Shown here in pieces: positions 34,361 through 43,504 of a stretch of DNA of 64,000 nt. A model generated the notes under the pieces. The model was not told where the DNA came from, made no database searches, and was given only the letters and a program-made list of their open reading frames with translations. The stretch comes from Roseibium sp. (GTDB taxonomy: Bacteria; Pseudomonadota; Alphaproteobacteria; Rhizobiales; Stappiaceae): assembly GCA_017643215.1 (NCBI GenBank), contig JAEPNV010000005.1, positions 124,001 to 188,000 of the forward strand. The letters run 5' to 3'. The position numbers and the translations under genes are program-made. How positions within the stretch are numbered: the stretch's first letter is position 1; each line of letters starts with the position of its first letter.

Positions 34361-34535
34361 GATCGCTTTTTGGCGGTGCGGGCGCGCGTGGTCAAGTGTT
34401 TCCGGTCGGTCGTATCAACCGTCTGACCGGCCATGATTGCGAAATTGCCGCACACTTGAACTTTGGCATGAAGAACCCGAAATAGCGGCGCCCGGCGGCT
34501 TGTTCCAACCGGCGCATCTCACCATAATCACCCGC

Positions 34536-35126
34536 ATGAAACTGGACTCGAAAATCTTCGACAGCATTCGCGTCAAGCCGGACAAGGACCGGGTTGAAGA
34601 GGATCTGCATCCAGGCTGCGATCATCCGGGCTGCACGCGCCCGGGCACCCACCGCGCGCCGAAGGGCCGTGACCGGGAGGGGCAGTATTTCCAGTTTTGC
34701 GTCGATCATGTGCGCGAGTATAACAAGTCCTACAACTACTTCGCCGGTATGCAGGACGATGACGTCCGCTCCTATCAAAAGGACAGCCTGACGGGTCACC
34801 GCCCGACCTGGAAAATGGGTGTCAACAAGCAGGCTGCGGATGGCCCGGACGGGTATGATCCGCGCAGCCACATGCGCACCCACGCCTCCCGCCGGGCGAA
34901 CCAGACGCGGCCGCCACGCCAGCGAAAGCTCCTGGCGCTTGAAAAACGCTCCCTGGATGTGCTCAATCTGCCCAAAACGGCCCGTGGCGATGAGATCAAG
35001 GCGCGCTATAAGGAACTTGTGAAACTCAACCATCCGGACGCCAATGGCGGTGATCGCTCCTCTGAGGACCGCCTGCGGGAGATCATTCAGGCCTACCAGG
35101 TCCTGAAGAAAGCCGGTTTCTGTTAA
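34536..35126 (+). CDS. J-domain (DnaJ-like) protein
   Basis: A 196-residue protein whose J domain lies at the C-terminus, with the HPD tripeptide in LNHPDANGG and an AYQVLKKAG end. The N-terminal part has two Cys (CDHPGC and RPGTHR context) and [18 protein letters not shown], a layout typical of an alphaproteobacterial family encoded between bolA and cobS. It would stimulate an Hsp70 partner. The ATG at 34536 gives the family start [14 protein letters not shown]; the frame is open further upstream. Confidence 0.9.
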   Translation: MKLDSKIFDSIRVKPDKDRVEEDLHPGCDHPGCTRPGTHRAPKGRDREGQYFQFCVDHVREYNKSYNYFAGMQDDDVRSYQKDSLTGHRPTWKMGVNKQAADGPDGYDPRSHMRTHASRRANQTRPPRQRKLLALEKRSLDVLNLPKTARGDEIKARYKELVKLNHPDANGGDRSSEDRLREIIQAYQVLKKAGFC

Positions 35127-35150
35127 GCCCGCAGGCCTTGCGGGCATTTT
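35127..35150 (+). terminator. Hairpin after the J-domain gene, terminator-like
   Basis: GCCCGCA (35127-35133) and TGCGGGC (35139-35145) pair around a 5-nt loop and are followed by ATTTTCC. The stem begins directly after the stop codon. The short T run suggests partial termination before cobS. Confidence 0.6.
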
Positions 35151-35163
35151 CCAAAACGACCCC

Positions 35164-35181
35164 ACCCGGCGGCCGCCGGGT
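35164..35181 (+). promoter_or_regulatory. Hairpin directly before the cobS ribosome-binding site
   Basis: ACCCGGC (35164-35170) pairs with GCCGGGT (35175-35181) around GGCC; the cobS Shine-Dalgarno (GCGGAGG) begins a few bases later. It could affect translation of cobS. No cobalamin riboswitch motif is visible. Confidence 0.4.
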
Positions 35182-35194
35182 CAGCGGAGGAATA

Positions 35195-36181
35195 ATGACT
35201 GAGACGACGCCTGTGGCCATGAGCACGCCCGATACCGAGGTATCCGTAGAAAAAGTGTTTGGTTTCAAAACGGATCTGACGGTGCCGGCGTTCTCGGCAC
35301 CGTCGGAACACGTGCCCGAACGGGATGAGGACTATCTGTTCGACCGGGCGACCACACTGGCCATTTTGGCCGGGTTTGCCCACAACCGCCGGGTCATGGT
35401 GACCGGCTATCACGGGACGGGCAAATCCACCCATATCGAGCAGGTGGCCGCGCGGCTGAACTGGCCCTGTGTCCGGGTCAACCTCGACAGCCACATCTCC
35501 CGGATCGACCTGGTCGGCAAGGATGCGATCGTGATCCGGGACGGTCAGCAGGTCACCGAATTCAAGGACGGCATCCTGCCCTGGGCCTACCAGCATAATG
35601 TCGCACTGGTTTTTGACGAATATGATGCCGGCCGGCCCGACGTGATGTTCGTGATCCAAAGGATCCTGGAATCGTCGGGGCGTCTGACCTTGCTTGATCA
35701 AAGCCGTGTCATCCGTCCGCACCCGGCGTTCCGCCTGTTTGCCACCGCCAACACGATCGGCCTCGGGGACACGTCCGGGCTTTATCACGGCACGCAGCAA
35801 ATCAACCAGGCGCAGATGGACCGGTGGTCGATCGTCACCACCTTGAATTACCTGCCGCATGACAACGAGGTTGATATCGTCCTGTCCAAGGCCAAGCACT
35901 ATCAGGACGCGGAAGGCCGCGCGGTCGTCTCCAAGATGGTGCGGCTCGCCGACATGACGCGGAACGCGTTCATCAACGGCGACCTGTCGACCGTGATGAG
36001 CCCGCGGACGGTGATCACCTGGGCGGAAAACGCCGAGATTTTCGGCGATATCGGCTTTGCGTTCCGGCTCACCTTCCTGAACAAATGCGACGACATGGAG
36101 CAAACCCTGGTGGCCGAATTCTATCAGCGCTGCTTCGGCGACGAATTGCCCGAGTCGGCCGTGAACGTGGTCATGAGTTGA
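35195..36181 (+). CDS. cobS: Cobaltochelatase subunit CobS (AAA+ ATPase)
   Basis: A 328-residue MoxR-like AAA+ ATPase that, with CobT and CobN, inserts cobalt into hydrogenobyrinate a,c-diamide in aerobic cobalamin synthesis. Walker A is GYHGTGKST; Walker [11 protein letters not shown]; sensor-1 [17 protein letters not shown]. The N-terminus carries the [15 protein letters not shown] segment specific to CobS. The ATG at 35195 has GGAGG 4-5 nt upstream. cobT follows after 7 bp. Confidence 0.95.
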   Translation: MTETTPVAMSTPDTEVSVEKVFGFKTDLTVPAFSAPSEHVPERDEDYLFDRATTLAILAGFAHNRRVMVTGYHGTGKSTHIEQVAARLNWPCVRVNLDSHISRIDLVGKDAIVIRDGQQVTEFKDGILPWAYQHNVALVFDEYDAGRPDVMFVIQRILESSGRLTLLDQSRVIRPHPAFRLFATANTIGLGDTSGLYHGTQQINQAQMDRWSIVTTLNYLPHDNEVDIVLSKAKHYQDAEGRAVVSKMVRLADMTRNAFINGDLSTVMSPRTVITWAENAEIFGDIGFAFRLTFLNKCDDMEQTLVAEFYQRCFGDELPESAVNVVMS

Positions 36182-36188
36182 GGCGGTC

Positions 36189-38105
36189 ATGGCACCAAGG
36201 CCCGGCAGCAATTCCCTTCCCGGCAACAAGCCGGCTCCGACGACCGAGCCGCTGAAGCAATCGGTCGCCGGCTGCATGCGCGCGATCTCCGGCGAACCGG
36301 AACTGGAAGTCGTGTTTTCCGGTGACCGTCCGGGCCTGTCCGGCACCACCGCGCGGCTGCCCGACCCGTCGCGCAAGATTTCCCAACGCGAGATCGCGGT
36401 GACGCGCGGGCTATCCGATTCCATGGCGTTGAAACTGGCGTGCCACGACGCGAAGGTTCACGCCCGGCACATGCCGGTCGGGCCGGATGCGCGGGTGATT
36501 TTCGAGGCCATGGAACAGGCCCGCTGCGAGGCCGTCGGTGCACGCCGGATGGAGGGGGTCGCCGATAACCTCGCCGCCATGCTGGACGAGCGGTACCGGC
36601 GGACCAGCGCGCCGGATATCAACAGCCGGGAAGAAGCGCCGCTGCAGGACGCCCTGTCACTGATCGTCCGCGAGCGGCTGACCGGGGCCCCGCCGCCGGA
36701 CAGCGCCGCCAAGCTGGTCGACATGTGGCGGGAATGGGTCGAGCAAAAAGCCGGACCTGACCTCGACCGCCTGGTCGTTGAGGTGGAAGACCAGGACACG
36801 TTCGCCGAAGGGCTGCGCGATGTTCTCAAAGCGCTCGATATGGCCGATGAGCTCGGTGACCGCGACCAGGACGACGAGCCGGAACAGTCCGAGGACGACG
36901 GCAAGAACGACGAGGCGGAGACCGGCGGCGACGAGGATCAGGACAGCGGCGAGCAGGAGGCCAGCCCGCAGGACATGGAGCTGTCGGGCGATGAACAGGA
37001 TGCCGGGGAAACCGAAGCATCCGATGCCGACTTTGAAGACTTTGCCGAAGACGACATGGCGGACCAGTCGGAGGAGCCGGGCGAAAGCGACCGCCAGGAC
37101 CTGCCGTTCTCCAACAAGCCGCCGGTCTCCGACTACCGGGTGTTCACCACGCAGTTCGACGAAACGGTGAATGCGGAAGAGCTGTGCGACACGGCCGAGC
37201 TCGATCGTCTGCGCGGGTTTTTGGACAAGCAACTGACTCATTTGCAAGGCGCGGTCGCCCGCCTTGCCAACCGCTTGCAGCGCAAGTTGATGGCCCAGCA
37301 GAACCGGGCCTGGGATTTCGACCTGGAGGAGGGCCTGCTCGACACGGCGCGGCTGACCCGCGCGGTGACCGATCCGATGGCGCCGCTCGCCTTCAAGCAG
37401 GAGCGGGACACGAATTTCCGCGACACGGTGGTGACCCTGCTTCTGGACAATTCGGGCTCCATGCGCGGCCGGCCGATCACCGTTGCCGCGACCTGCGCGG
37501 ATATTCTGGCGCGGACCCTGGAACGGTGCGGCGTGAAGGTCGAGATCCTCGGGTTTACCACCAAGGCTTGGAAGGGCGGTCAGTCGCGCGAGACCTGGAT
37601 CGGCGCCGGCAAGCCGGCAACGCCGGGCCGATTGAACGATCTGCGCCACATCATCTACAAGTCCGCCGACGCGCCCTGGCGGCGGGCGCGGCGCAATCTC
37701 GGCTTGATGATGCGCGAGGGGCTGCTCAAGGAAAACATCGACGGCGAAGCGCTGCTCTGGGCCCATGACCGGCTCTTGGGCCGTCCGGAACAGCGCCGGA
37801 TCCTGATGATGATTTCCGACGGCGCGCCCGTCGACGATTGCACGCTGTCGGTCAATCCGGGGAACTATCTGGAGCGGCATTTGCGCCATGTGATCGAGGA
37901 CATCGAAACAAGGTCGCCGGTCGAACTGATCGCCATCGGGATCGGGCATGACGTTACGCGGTACTACCGCCGGGCCGTGACGATTGTCGATGCCGAGGAA
38001 CTGGCCGGTGCCATGACCGACCAGCTTGCCAACCTCTTCGATGACGAGGCGGAAATGGCCTTGCCCGCGAACGGCCGCCGCCGCCGCGCCGGCCGCGGAC
38101 GATGA
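36189..38105 (+). CDS. cobT: Cobaltochelatase subunit CobT
   Basis: A 638-residue partner of CobS. The N-terminal helical part (to about 210) is followed by a long, strongly acidic, low-complexity linker (about 215-310) and a C-terminal von Willebrand A domain with a MIDAS motif DNSGSM near residue 419 and SDGAPVDD. The acidic linker and VWA domain are family features. It is coupled downstream by a four-base ATGA overlap to a phytase-like esterase gene. Confidence 0.95.
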   Translation: MAPRPGSNSLPGNKPAPTTEPLKQSVAGCMRAISGEPELEVVFSGDRPGLSGTTARLPDPSRKISQREIAVTRGLSDSMALKLACHDAKVHARHMPVGPDARVIFEAMEQARCEAVGARRMEGVADNLAAMLDERYRRTSAPDINSREEAPLQDALSLIVRERLTGAPPPDSAAKLVDMWREWVEQKAGPDLDRLVVEVEDQDTFAEGLRDVLKALDMADELGDRDQDDEPEQSEDDGKNDEAETGGDEDQDSGEQEASPQDMELSGDEQDAGETEASDADFEDFAEDDMADQSEEPGESDRQDLPFSNKPPVSDYRVFTTQFDETVNAEELCDTAELDRLRGFLDKQLTHLQGAVARLANRLQRKLMAQQNRAWDFDLEEGLLDTARLTRAVTDPMAPLAFKQERDTNFRDTVVTLLLDNSGSMRGRPITVAATCADILARTLERCGVKVEILGFTTKAWKGGQSRETWIGAGKPATPGRLNDLRHIIYKSADAPWRRARRNLGLMMREGLLKENIDGEALLWAHDRLLGRPEQRRILMMISDGAPVDDCTLSVNPGNYLERHLRHVIEDIETRSPVELIAIGIGHDVTRYYRRAVTIVDAEELAGAMTDQLANLFDDEAEMALPANGRRRRAGRGR

Positions 38106-39151
38106 CGGGCTCCTGGCTGCCGGGCGCGCGGTGGCCGGTTTTTCGCCGGACCGGCATCGCCTTGGCGATCGTAGCGGTCCTGATGCTTCCGGCGCCGGCA
38201 TCGGCCCAAAAACTTTTGGCCGACGGCACGCCCGTTGCGGTCAAGACCAAGCCGTTTGACCGGTTTCACATCGGCCGACCGACGACGCGCTTCGGACCGC
38301 TCGTGTTTCTCGGCGGCTTTGAGATCCTGTCCTCGGACCGGAATATCGGCGGCCTGTCCGGCCTTTTGAGCCTTGACAGCGGCCGACGGATCCTCGCAAT
38401 CACCGACAACGGCCAGTGGGTCACCGGCGATGTCATCCAGGCCGCCGACGGGACACCGTCCGGGCTTGAAAACGTGCGGGTTGCGGCGATGCGGGGCGCG
38501 GACGGCAAGACGCTGCGCGGTGTATGGGGCCACGATACGGAGGCCCTCACCCGGGACGGCGACACGCTGCTCGTCGCCGCTGAACGCGCCAACAAGATCT
38601 ACCGGTTTCCCTGGCCGCTTGTGACCGGCGGCGAGCGCATGCTGGAGGAGCTGGATTTGCCGGAGGACATGCGGCGGCTCCGCGCCTCAAAGGGGCTGGA
38701 AGCGCTGGCTATGGCACCCGCCGGCACGCCGCTTGCCGGAAAACTGGTGGCGATCGCCGAACGCGGACCGAGCGAAGCCCACGATTTGCCCGGTTTTCTG
38801 ATGTTTGAGAATACGGTCGACCGGTTTCAGATCGCGCGCTCGGGCCGCTATGATGCGACGGACGCCGTGTTTCTGCCCACCGGCGATCTTCTGCTGCTGG
38901 AGCGGCGGTTCAATCTGCGGGATTTGGTCGGGATGCGGTTACGACTGTTTGAGGCCGGCGCGATCAAACCTGGGGCGCAGCTGGAGGGCGCGGTTCTTCT
39001 GGAAGCCGACTACGGCTACCAGATCGACAATATGGAAGCATTGGCGGTGCACCGGAACGCTGCCGGCGAGGTTATTCTCACACTTTTGTCCGACAACAAC
39101 CGGTCGCTCCTACAACGGACCGTTTTGCTGCGGTTCCGGCTGGAAAACTGA
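38102..39151 (+). CDS. Esterase-like activity of phytase family protein, exported
   Basis: A 349-residue protein with a signal peptide to about residue 36 (PAPASAQ) and a beta-propeller-type phytase-like domain: [45 protein letters not shown] and [12 protein letters not shown]. Family members have esterase-like activity; the natural substrate is unknown. Its start overlaps the cobT stop, so it is cotranslated with the cobaltochelatase genes although no cobalamin role is known. Confidence 0.85.
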   Translation: MTGSWLPGARWPVFRRTGIALAIVAVLMLPAPASAQKLLADGTPVAVKTKPFDRFHIGRPTTRFGPLVFLGGFEILSSDRNIGGLSGLLSLDSGRRILAITDNGQWVTGDVIQAADGTPSGLENVRVAAMRGADGKTLRGVWGHDTEALTRDGDTLLVAAERANKIYRFPWPLVTGGERMLEELDLPEDMRRLRASKGLEALAMAPAGTPLAGKLVAIAERGPSEAHDLPGFLMFENTVDRFQIARSGRYDATDAVFLPTGDLLLLERRFNLRDLVGMRLRLFEAGAIKPGAQLEGAVLLEADYGYQIDNMEALAVHRNAAGEVILTLLSDNNRSLLQRTVLLRFRLEN

Positions 39152-39206
39152 TCTGCCGGATGCACAATAAGTCGCATGGACCGCGAGGCCCTGGATTGGA
39201 CCGACT

Positions 39207-39833
39207 ATGAGCGCAGAAATTCAGCTTCCGATTATATTAATGGCAGCATTGATTGGGGCCGCCAGCCCCGGCCCCGCGACACTTGGAATCGCGGGCGTAT
39301 CGATGACATCCGGGCGAGGGCCAGGTGTTGCTATGGCCCTTGGTGTCGTTACCGGGTCCTTGATGTGGTCATTTTCAGCAGCTTTGGGCCTTGGCGCGAT
39401 CATGCTGGCGAACGCCTGGATGTTTGAAGTGATCCGGTATATCGGCGTGTGCTACCTGATGTATTTAGCATACAATTCCGCAAAGGCTGCGGTTTCCAAC
39501 TCGGAAACAGCCATTCCGGCTCTGGCGAACAAGACGCTGTCGGGCGCATATCGACGGGGTCTGTTCCTTCACCTGACCAATCCGAAAGCGATCCTGTTTT
39601 TTGGATCGCTCTATTCGATCGGCGTGCCGCCAGGCACTCCGCTGTCGGGAGTTATGGTGGTTTTTCTGTCGGTCGGGGCGCTCAGCGCAACCATCTTTGT
39701 CGGTTATGGCGTGCTGTTTTCAAGCGCTGCATTTGCGCGGGCTTACTCACGCCTTCACCGCTTGTTCAACAGCGTGTTCGCGCTTGCCTTTGGGTCCGCC
39801 GGTGTGAAGATACTCTTTACAAGGTTCGCCTGA
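39207..39833 (+). CDS. LysE family exporter
   Basis: A 208-residue inner-membrane protein with six predicted hydrophobic segments and the LysE/RhtB hallmarks GAASPGPATLGIAGVSMTSG near the N-terminus and HLTNPKAILFFGSL in the middle. The family exports amino acids or related compounds by proton antiport. Its codon use is visibly more AT-rich than its neighbours, hinting at a separate origin. It is convergent with the queuosine-precursor transporter. Confidence 0.9.
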   Translation: MSAEIQLPIILMAALIGAASPGPATLGIAGVSMTSGRGPGVAMALGVVTGSLMWSFSAALGLGAIMLANAWMFEVIRYIGVCYLMYLAYNSAKAAVSNSETAIPALANKTLSGAYRRGLFLHLTNPKAILFFGSLYSIGVPPGTPLSGVMVVFLSVGALSATIFVGYGVLFSSAAFARAYSRLHRLFNSVFALAFGSAGVKILFTRFA

Positions 39834-39878
39834 CTGGCCGGCCGCCAAGTTACCTTTTTGCGGCCGTAGCCGGTCCTG

Positions 39879-40538
39879 TCAGGCGGTCGATCCGTTCGGG
39901 GCCGGCTGGAAAAAGTTCAAAACCACGCGATAAGGCGCCAGCAGCGCGACAGCAACGAGGACCTTCACGATCAGGTCACCGGCAGCAAGAGACGTCCAAA
40001 GCGGGACTTCGCCGCCGACGCTGAGGAACGGCACCGGGAACGCAAGCGATCCGTCGTCCATGCCAAAGCCAAGGTCAATAAAGGCAAAGGCGGCCGCGAA
40101 GGCGATCGAGAAGAACAGAACCGTGTCGACCACCGATCCGAGGATCGACGACACGAACGGCGCCTTCCACCAGGCCGCCCGGCGCAGGCGGTCGAAAATG
40201 GTGACATCCAGAAGCTGTGCGACAAGGAAGGCTGTGCCCGATGCGATCGCGATCCTCGGGGTCGCCAGCCAGATCGACAGGACGACCGCGATGGCAAAGC
40301 CGACCAGCACGACATACCGCGCCGCCGTGGGCCCGAACCGCCGGTTGGTAAGGTCCGTCACCAGGAAGGCCGCGGGATAGGTGAAGGCCCCCCAGGTCAG
40401 GATATCGGCGAGATTGATGCTGCCGAGCATGCCCTGAACGGGAAACTGAACCAGGAAATTGGAGGCCACAACGACGCTCGCCATCGCGATGATCGCGATG
40501 GCGAGGTTGGCCACGGAGAAGCTCCGGGAATCTGTCAT
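39879..40538 (-). CDS. Queuosine precursor transporter (VUT/YhhQ family)
   Basis: A 219-residue membrane protein with about six hydrophobic segments and VUT-family motifs: NFLVQFPVQG, DILTWGAFTYPAAFLVTDLTNRRFGP and VAQLLDVTIFDRLRR. YhhQ imports preQ0/preQ1 for queuosine modification of tRNA. It follows rpmB by 25 bp and is probably cotranscribed from the rpmB promoter, linking it to translation genes. Confidence 0.88.
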   Translation of the reverse strand: MTDSRSFSVANLAIAIIAMASVVVASNFLVQFPVQGMLGSINLADILTWGAFTYPAAFLVTDLTNRRFGPTAARYVVLVGFAIAVVLSIWLATPRIAIASGTAFLVAQLLDVTIFDRLRRAAWWKAPFVSSILGSVVDTVLFFSIAFAAAFAFIDLGFGMDDGSLAFPVPFLSVGGEVPLWTSLAAGDLIVKVLVAVALLAPYRVVLNFFQPAPNGSTA

Positions 40539-40563
40539 GTCTTAACCCTTGACCAGTGTTTGG

Positions 40564-40857
40564 TCACGCGGCCGCTTCGGCCTGCTTGCGCTTGATGGCG
40601 ACCTTGAGCTGGCGGGCCTTGTCCGAAAGGCCGTCATCCGATGCCTTCATCAGATAGTTGTCGAGGCCGCCCTGATGTTCGACCGAGCGCAGCGCATGGG
40701 CGCTGATCCGCAGCTTGACGGTCTCGCCCAGCGTGTCACTCAACAAGGACACGTTGCACAGATTGGGCAGGAACCGGCGGCGGGTCTTGTTGTTGGCGTG
40801 GGAGACGTTGTTGCCCGTCATCACGTCTTTGCCGGAGAGTTCGCAACGGCGTGCCAT
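40564..40857 (-). CDS. rpmB: 50S ribosomal protein L28
   Basis: A 97-residue L28, longer than the 78-residue E. coli protein at the C-terminus, as is usual in alphaproteobacteria. It begins [20 protein letters not shown] and has [12 protein letters not shown]. The ATG at 40857 is chosen over one ten codons upstream because it gives the universal MARRCEL start. It is expressed from a strong promoter about 115 bp upstream. Confidence 0.96.
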   Translation of the reverse strand: MARRCELSGKDVMTGNNVSHANNKTRRRFLPNLCNVSLLSDTLGETVKLRISAHALRSVEHQGGLDNYLMKASDDGLSDKARQLKVAIKRKQAEAAA

Positions 40858-40973
40858 GATATCACCTTTGTCTACATGACCGGCCATTTCGACGGCCGGC
40901 AGTTACAACCGGAAGGGCGCGGACGAAAAGTCCAACGACGGCGTCTCCGGCATGTCTCGGAAAAAGTCGCCTC

Positions 40974-41002
40974 GCTATAAAGGCACAGCGCGCCACCGTC
41001 AA
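40974..41002 (-). promoter_or_regulatory. rpmB promoter
   Basis: On the minus strand TTGACG (41002-40997) and TATAGC (40979-40974) are separated by exactly 17 nt, close to the housekeeping sigma consensus and suited to a ribosomal protein gene. Confidence 0.7.
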
Positions 41003-41056
41003 GGCGTGTGTGAAATTTCGCGCGCCAGCGTCTTTTTCGCGTCCGGTCAGGTTCCG

Positions 41057-41064
41057 TTAACCAT
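41057..41064 (+). promoter_or_regulatory. Candidate CtrA half-site
   Basis: TTAACCAT is the CtrA half-site sequence. It lies 125 bp before the DUF3108 gene and within a short imperfect dyad. A single half-site can occur by chance. Confidence 0.35.
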
Positions 41065-41188
41065 AAGGTTACCATGAGGACCAAGAATTGCCCCTGTCTC
41101 CGGCCGGCATTGTGGTATCCTCTGCCCTGATGCGAACGGATTTCGACTCGATTTTTAGCCGCGCTATTCGGCATCCTGGAGGACGAGA

Positions 41189-42019
41189 GTGTCTGGTTTC
41201 ACGTCGTTGGGCCGATTGCTGGCCGTGCCTCTGGCGCTTGGGGTCTTTTGGACGGCTCCCGCCGAGGCCAAGAAAAGCAGTATTGGCGGGCTTTATTCCA
41301 TTTCCGTTGCCGGATTGAAGATCGGCCAGGGCTCTTTATCCCTTGTGCTGCAGGGAAATGCCTATTCCGCCAAGGTTGGCCTGAAGCCGGCCGGGATCGG
41401 CACGTTGTTTTCCACTGGCAAGGGCGGTGCGGAAGCCTCCGGCTGGCTGGTCGGATCGAAGGTCGTGCCGGCGAAATACAAGATGGCATCGCACGCCGCG
41501 AACCGCGATTTTTATGTCGCCCTCAGCCAGGGATCCGGACACATCCGCTCCGCCGATGTCACCCCCCAGTTCAAGCCGAACAAGGAGCGGATCAAGGTCC
41601 GCAACCGGCACCGGAAAAACGCCATGGATCCGCTCAGCGCCGCGCTGATGCCCGTGCGCAGTTCCCAAGATGCGCTGGGGCCGGCCGCCTGCAAGCGCAA
41701 GCTGCCGATCTTCGACGGCTGGACCCGGTTTGACATCCAGCTCAGCTACAAGGGCACCAAGGACGTCTCGGGACGCGGTTATGACGGCGCGGTCGTGGTC
41801 TGCAATGCCCGCTGGATCCCGGTGGCTGGTCATCGCCCATCGAAGGCGTCGGTCAAATACATGGCCAAAGCGCCGATGGAGGTCTGGCTGGCGCCGCTCG
41901 GGCGCGACAACGTTTTGATCCCCTACCGCATATCCATCGATACCCGCACCGGGCGGCTGGTCGTCCAGGCGTCGAAACTGCGGCTTGAAGCGGGTCAGCG
42001 GGACCGGGCCGGACGATAG
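41189..42019 (+). CDS. DUF3108 domain protein, exported
   Basis: A 276-residue protein with a signal peptide cut near PAEAKK and the DUF3108 beta-barrel-like domain (YSISVAGLKIGQGSLSL, then GTLFSTGKGGAEASG and a late VWLAPLGRDNVLIPYRI). The GTG at 41189 is chosen because GGAGG lies 8 nt upstream. Periplasmic, function unknown. The same gene in related genomes also lies near rpmB. Confidence 0.88.
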   Translation: MSGFTSLGRLLAVPLALGVFWTAPAEAKKSSIGGLYSISVAGLKIGQGSLSLVLQGNAYSAKVGLKPAGIGTLFSTGKGGAEASGWLVGSKVVPAKYKMASHAANRDFYVALSQGSGHIRSADVTPQFKPNKERIKVRNRHRKNAMDPLSAALMPVRSSQDALGPAACKRKLPIFDGWTRFDIQLSYKGTKDVSGRGYDGAVVVCNARWIPVAGHRPSKASVKYMAKAPMEVWLAPLGRDNVLIPYRISIDTRTGRLVVQASKLRLEAGQRDRAGR

Positions 42020-42043
42020 GCGGCCGTCCCGGCGACGTCCGGC

Positions 42044-42066
42044 CCAGGGTCCTGGCCCTGGACGCC
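42044..42066. repeat. REP-like palindrome, copy 2 of 2
   Basis: CCAGGG (42044-42049) and CCCTGG (42056-42061) form a stem around TCCTGG; the segment 42054-42066 is the reverse complement of 8389-8401, and the extended match to that copy is 19 of 21. It lies just after the DUF3108 gene, an intergenic site typical of REP elements. Confidence 0.55.
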
Positions 42067-42245
42067 TGCGCAAAACTTTGCATCCCGCATTAAGTGTACT
42101 TGGTTGGAAAAGCGGTGGCGCCTTGCGCGCCGACCACCTTCTTGTTAGAGCCCATTAGCGCCGTGACCGAGGGTCCACGGCGGACCGTTCCGTTTTAAAG
42201 ACACGCGCTTGTCGAGCGCTTGCCATCCTTCAGGTGCCCCAATTC

Positions 42246-43202
42246 ATGCACAGCTACTTGGAATTTGAAAAGCCGGTTGCCGATATTGAGGGCAAGATCC
42301 AGGAGCTGAAGGCGCTGGCCGCGGAAGGCGAAGCGGTCAATGTCGAGGACGAGATCGAACGCTTGAAGGTCAAGTCGGCGGGCACGCTGAAAGACCTCTA
42401 CACCAAACTGACGCCGTGGCAGAAGACGCTGGTTGCCCGCCATCCCGACCGCCCGCATGCCGCCGACTATGTGTCCGGCCTGATCGAGGATTTCACGCCG
42501 CTGGCCGGTGACCGGTCGTTTGGCGAGGACCACGCGATCCTCGCCGGACTGGGGCGGTTTCGCGGCGCGCCGGTGGCGGTTCTGGCCCAGGAAAAGGGTT
42601 CGGATACCCAGGCCCGCCTCAAGCACAATTTCGGCATGGCCCGCCCGGAAGGTTATCGCAAGGCCGTGCGGATCATGGAACTGGCCGACCGGTTCGGATT
42701 GCCCGTGGTGTCTCTGGTCGACACCGCAGGGGCCTATCCGGGTGTTGGCGCCGAAGAACGCGGTCAGGCGGAAGCCATTGCCCGGTCGACCGATAAGGGG
42801 CTGGAGCTTGGGGTGCCGTCCGTCGCGGTGGTGATCGGCGAAGGTGGTTCCGGCGGTGCGATCGCCGTTGCGACCGCAAACCGGGTCCTGATGCTGGAGC
42901 ATGCGATTTACTCGGTGATTTCGCCGGAGGGCGCCGCGTCGATCCTTTGGCGGGACAGCGCCCGGGCCCAGGACGCGGCGACAGCCATGAAAATCACGGC
43001 CCAGGATCTTCTTCAGCTCGGCGTGATCGACGACATCATCGAAGAGCCGGTCGGCGGCGCGCACCGGGCAAAGGAGACGGTGATCGACCGGGCCGGGGCG
43101 GCGATGGAGGCTGCTTTAAGGGACCTCTCCGGTTTGTCGCCGGAGGAGATCCGCCGTCAGCGGCGCGAGAAATTCCTTGCGATCGGCCGCGCGCTGTCGT
43201 GA
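42246..43202 (+). CDS. accA: Acetyl-CoA carboxylase carboxyltransferase subunit alpha
   Basis: A 318-residue subunit that, with AccD, transfers CO2 from carboxybiotin to acetyl-CoA in fatty acid synthesis. Conserved parts are [17 protein letters not shown] at the start, [49 protein letters not shown] and [11 protein letters not shown]. An in-frame GTG lies four codons upstream; ATG at 42246 gives the family start. It is monocistronic. Confidence 0.95.
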   Translation: MHSYLEFEKPVADIEGKIQELKALAAEGEAVNVEDEIERLKVKSAGTLKDLYTKLTPWQKTLVARHPDRPHAADYVSGLIEDFTPLAGDRSFGEDHAILAGLGRFRGAPVAVLAQEKGSDTQARLKHNFGMARPEGYRKAVRIMELADRFGLPVVSLVDTAGAYPGVGAEERGQAEAIARSTDKGLELGVPSVAVVIGEGGSGGAIAVATANRVLMLEHAIYSVISPEGAASILWRDSARAQDAATAMKITAQDLLQLGVIDDIIEEPVGGAHRAKETVIDRAGAAMEAALRDLSGLSPEEIRRQRREKFLAIGRALS

Positions 43203-43504
43203 ACAGTGTCTCACGTTGCGCCGGTAACGCCCCAAGAGCTGAGGCAGCAAAGTCCCGCTCACCCGGTCATCCAACCGGCTTGCCGTTGTTTGGCCCGATT
43301 TTGGGAGCATGACGATGCGGAAATTCGTGCGTTAACGTGATTGTCAACGGGATGCAATTCGCATTTCCGGCTGCCGGGGGTAACCTGCTGTCAACCATGG
43401 ACGGGTAACCGTATCCTGTGACCCTGTCAGGCCGGGGCGGTTTGAGGTGGTTCCGGCGCTTGCTGAATGGGACCACCAGCCGTGATGCGTATTGGGATAG
43501 TGTA
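43203..43504. other. Intergenic region between accA and the L,D-transpeptidase gene
   Basis: These 302 bp hold no recognisable gene. Bases about 43315-43420 are less GC-rich and probably contain the promoter for the transpeptidase, but no clear -35/-10 pair stands out. The frame of the following gene is open from 43418 without family similarity. Confidence 0.5.

Larger units (their letters stand above)
40858..41188. other. Divergent intergenic region rpmB / DUF3108 gene
   Basis: This 331-bp region contains the rpmB promoter (40974-41002), an untranslated leader of about 110 nt for rpmB, and a CtrA-type half-site TTAACCAT at 41057-41064 with partial dyad symmetry (TAACC-ATAA-GGTTA). No protein-coding frame with family similarity is seen. 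Confidence 0.6.

Noticed and set aside
35127-35194. Cobalamin riboswitch before cobS
   Set aside because: The leader is under 70 nt and has two short hairpins but none of the B12-box or conserved core segments.
36657-38201. Open frame of 514 residues antisense to cobT
   Set aside because: The CobT frame has a MIDAS motif and acidic linker; the antisense translation has no domain.
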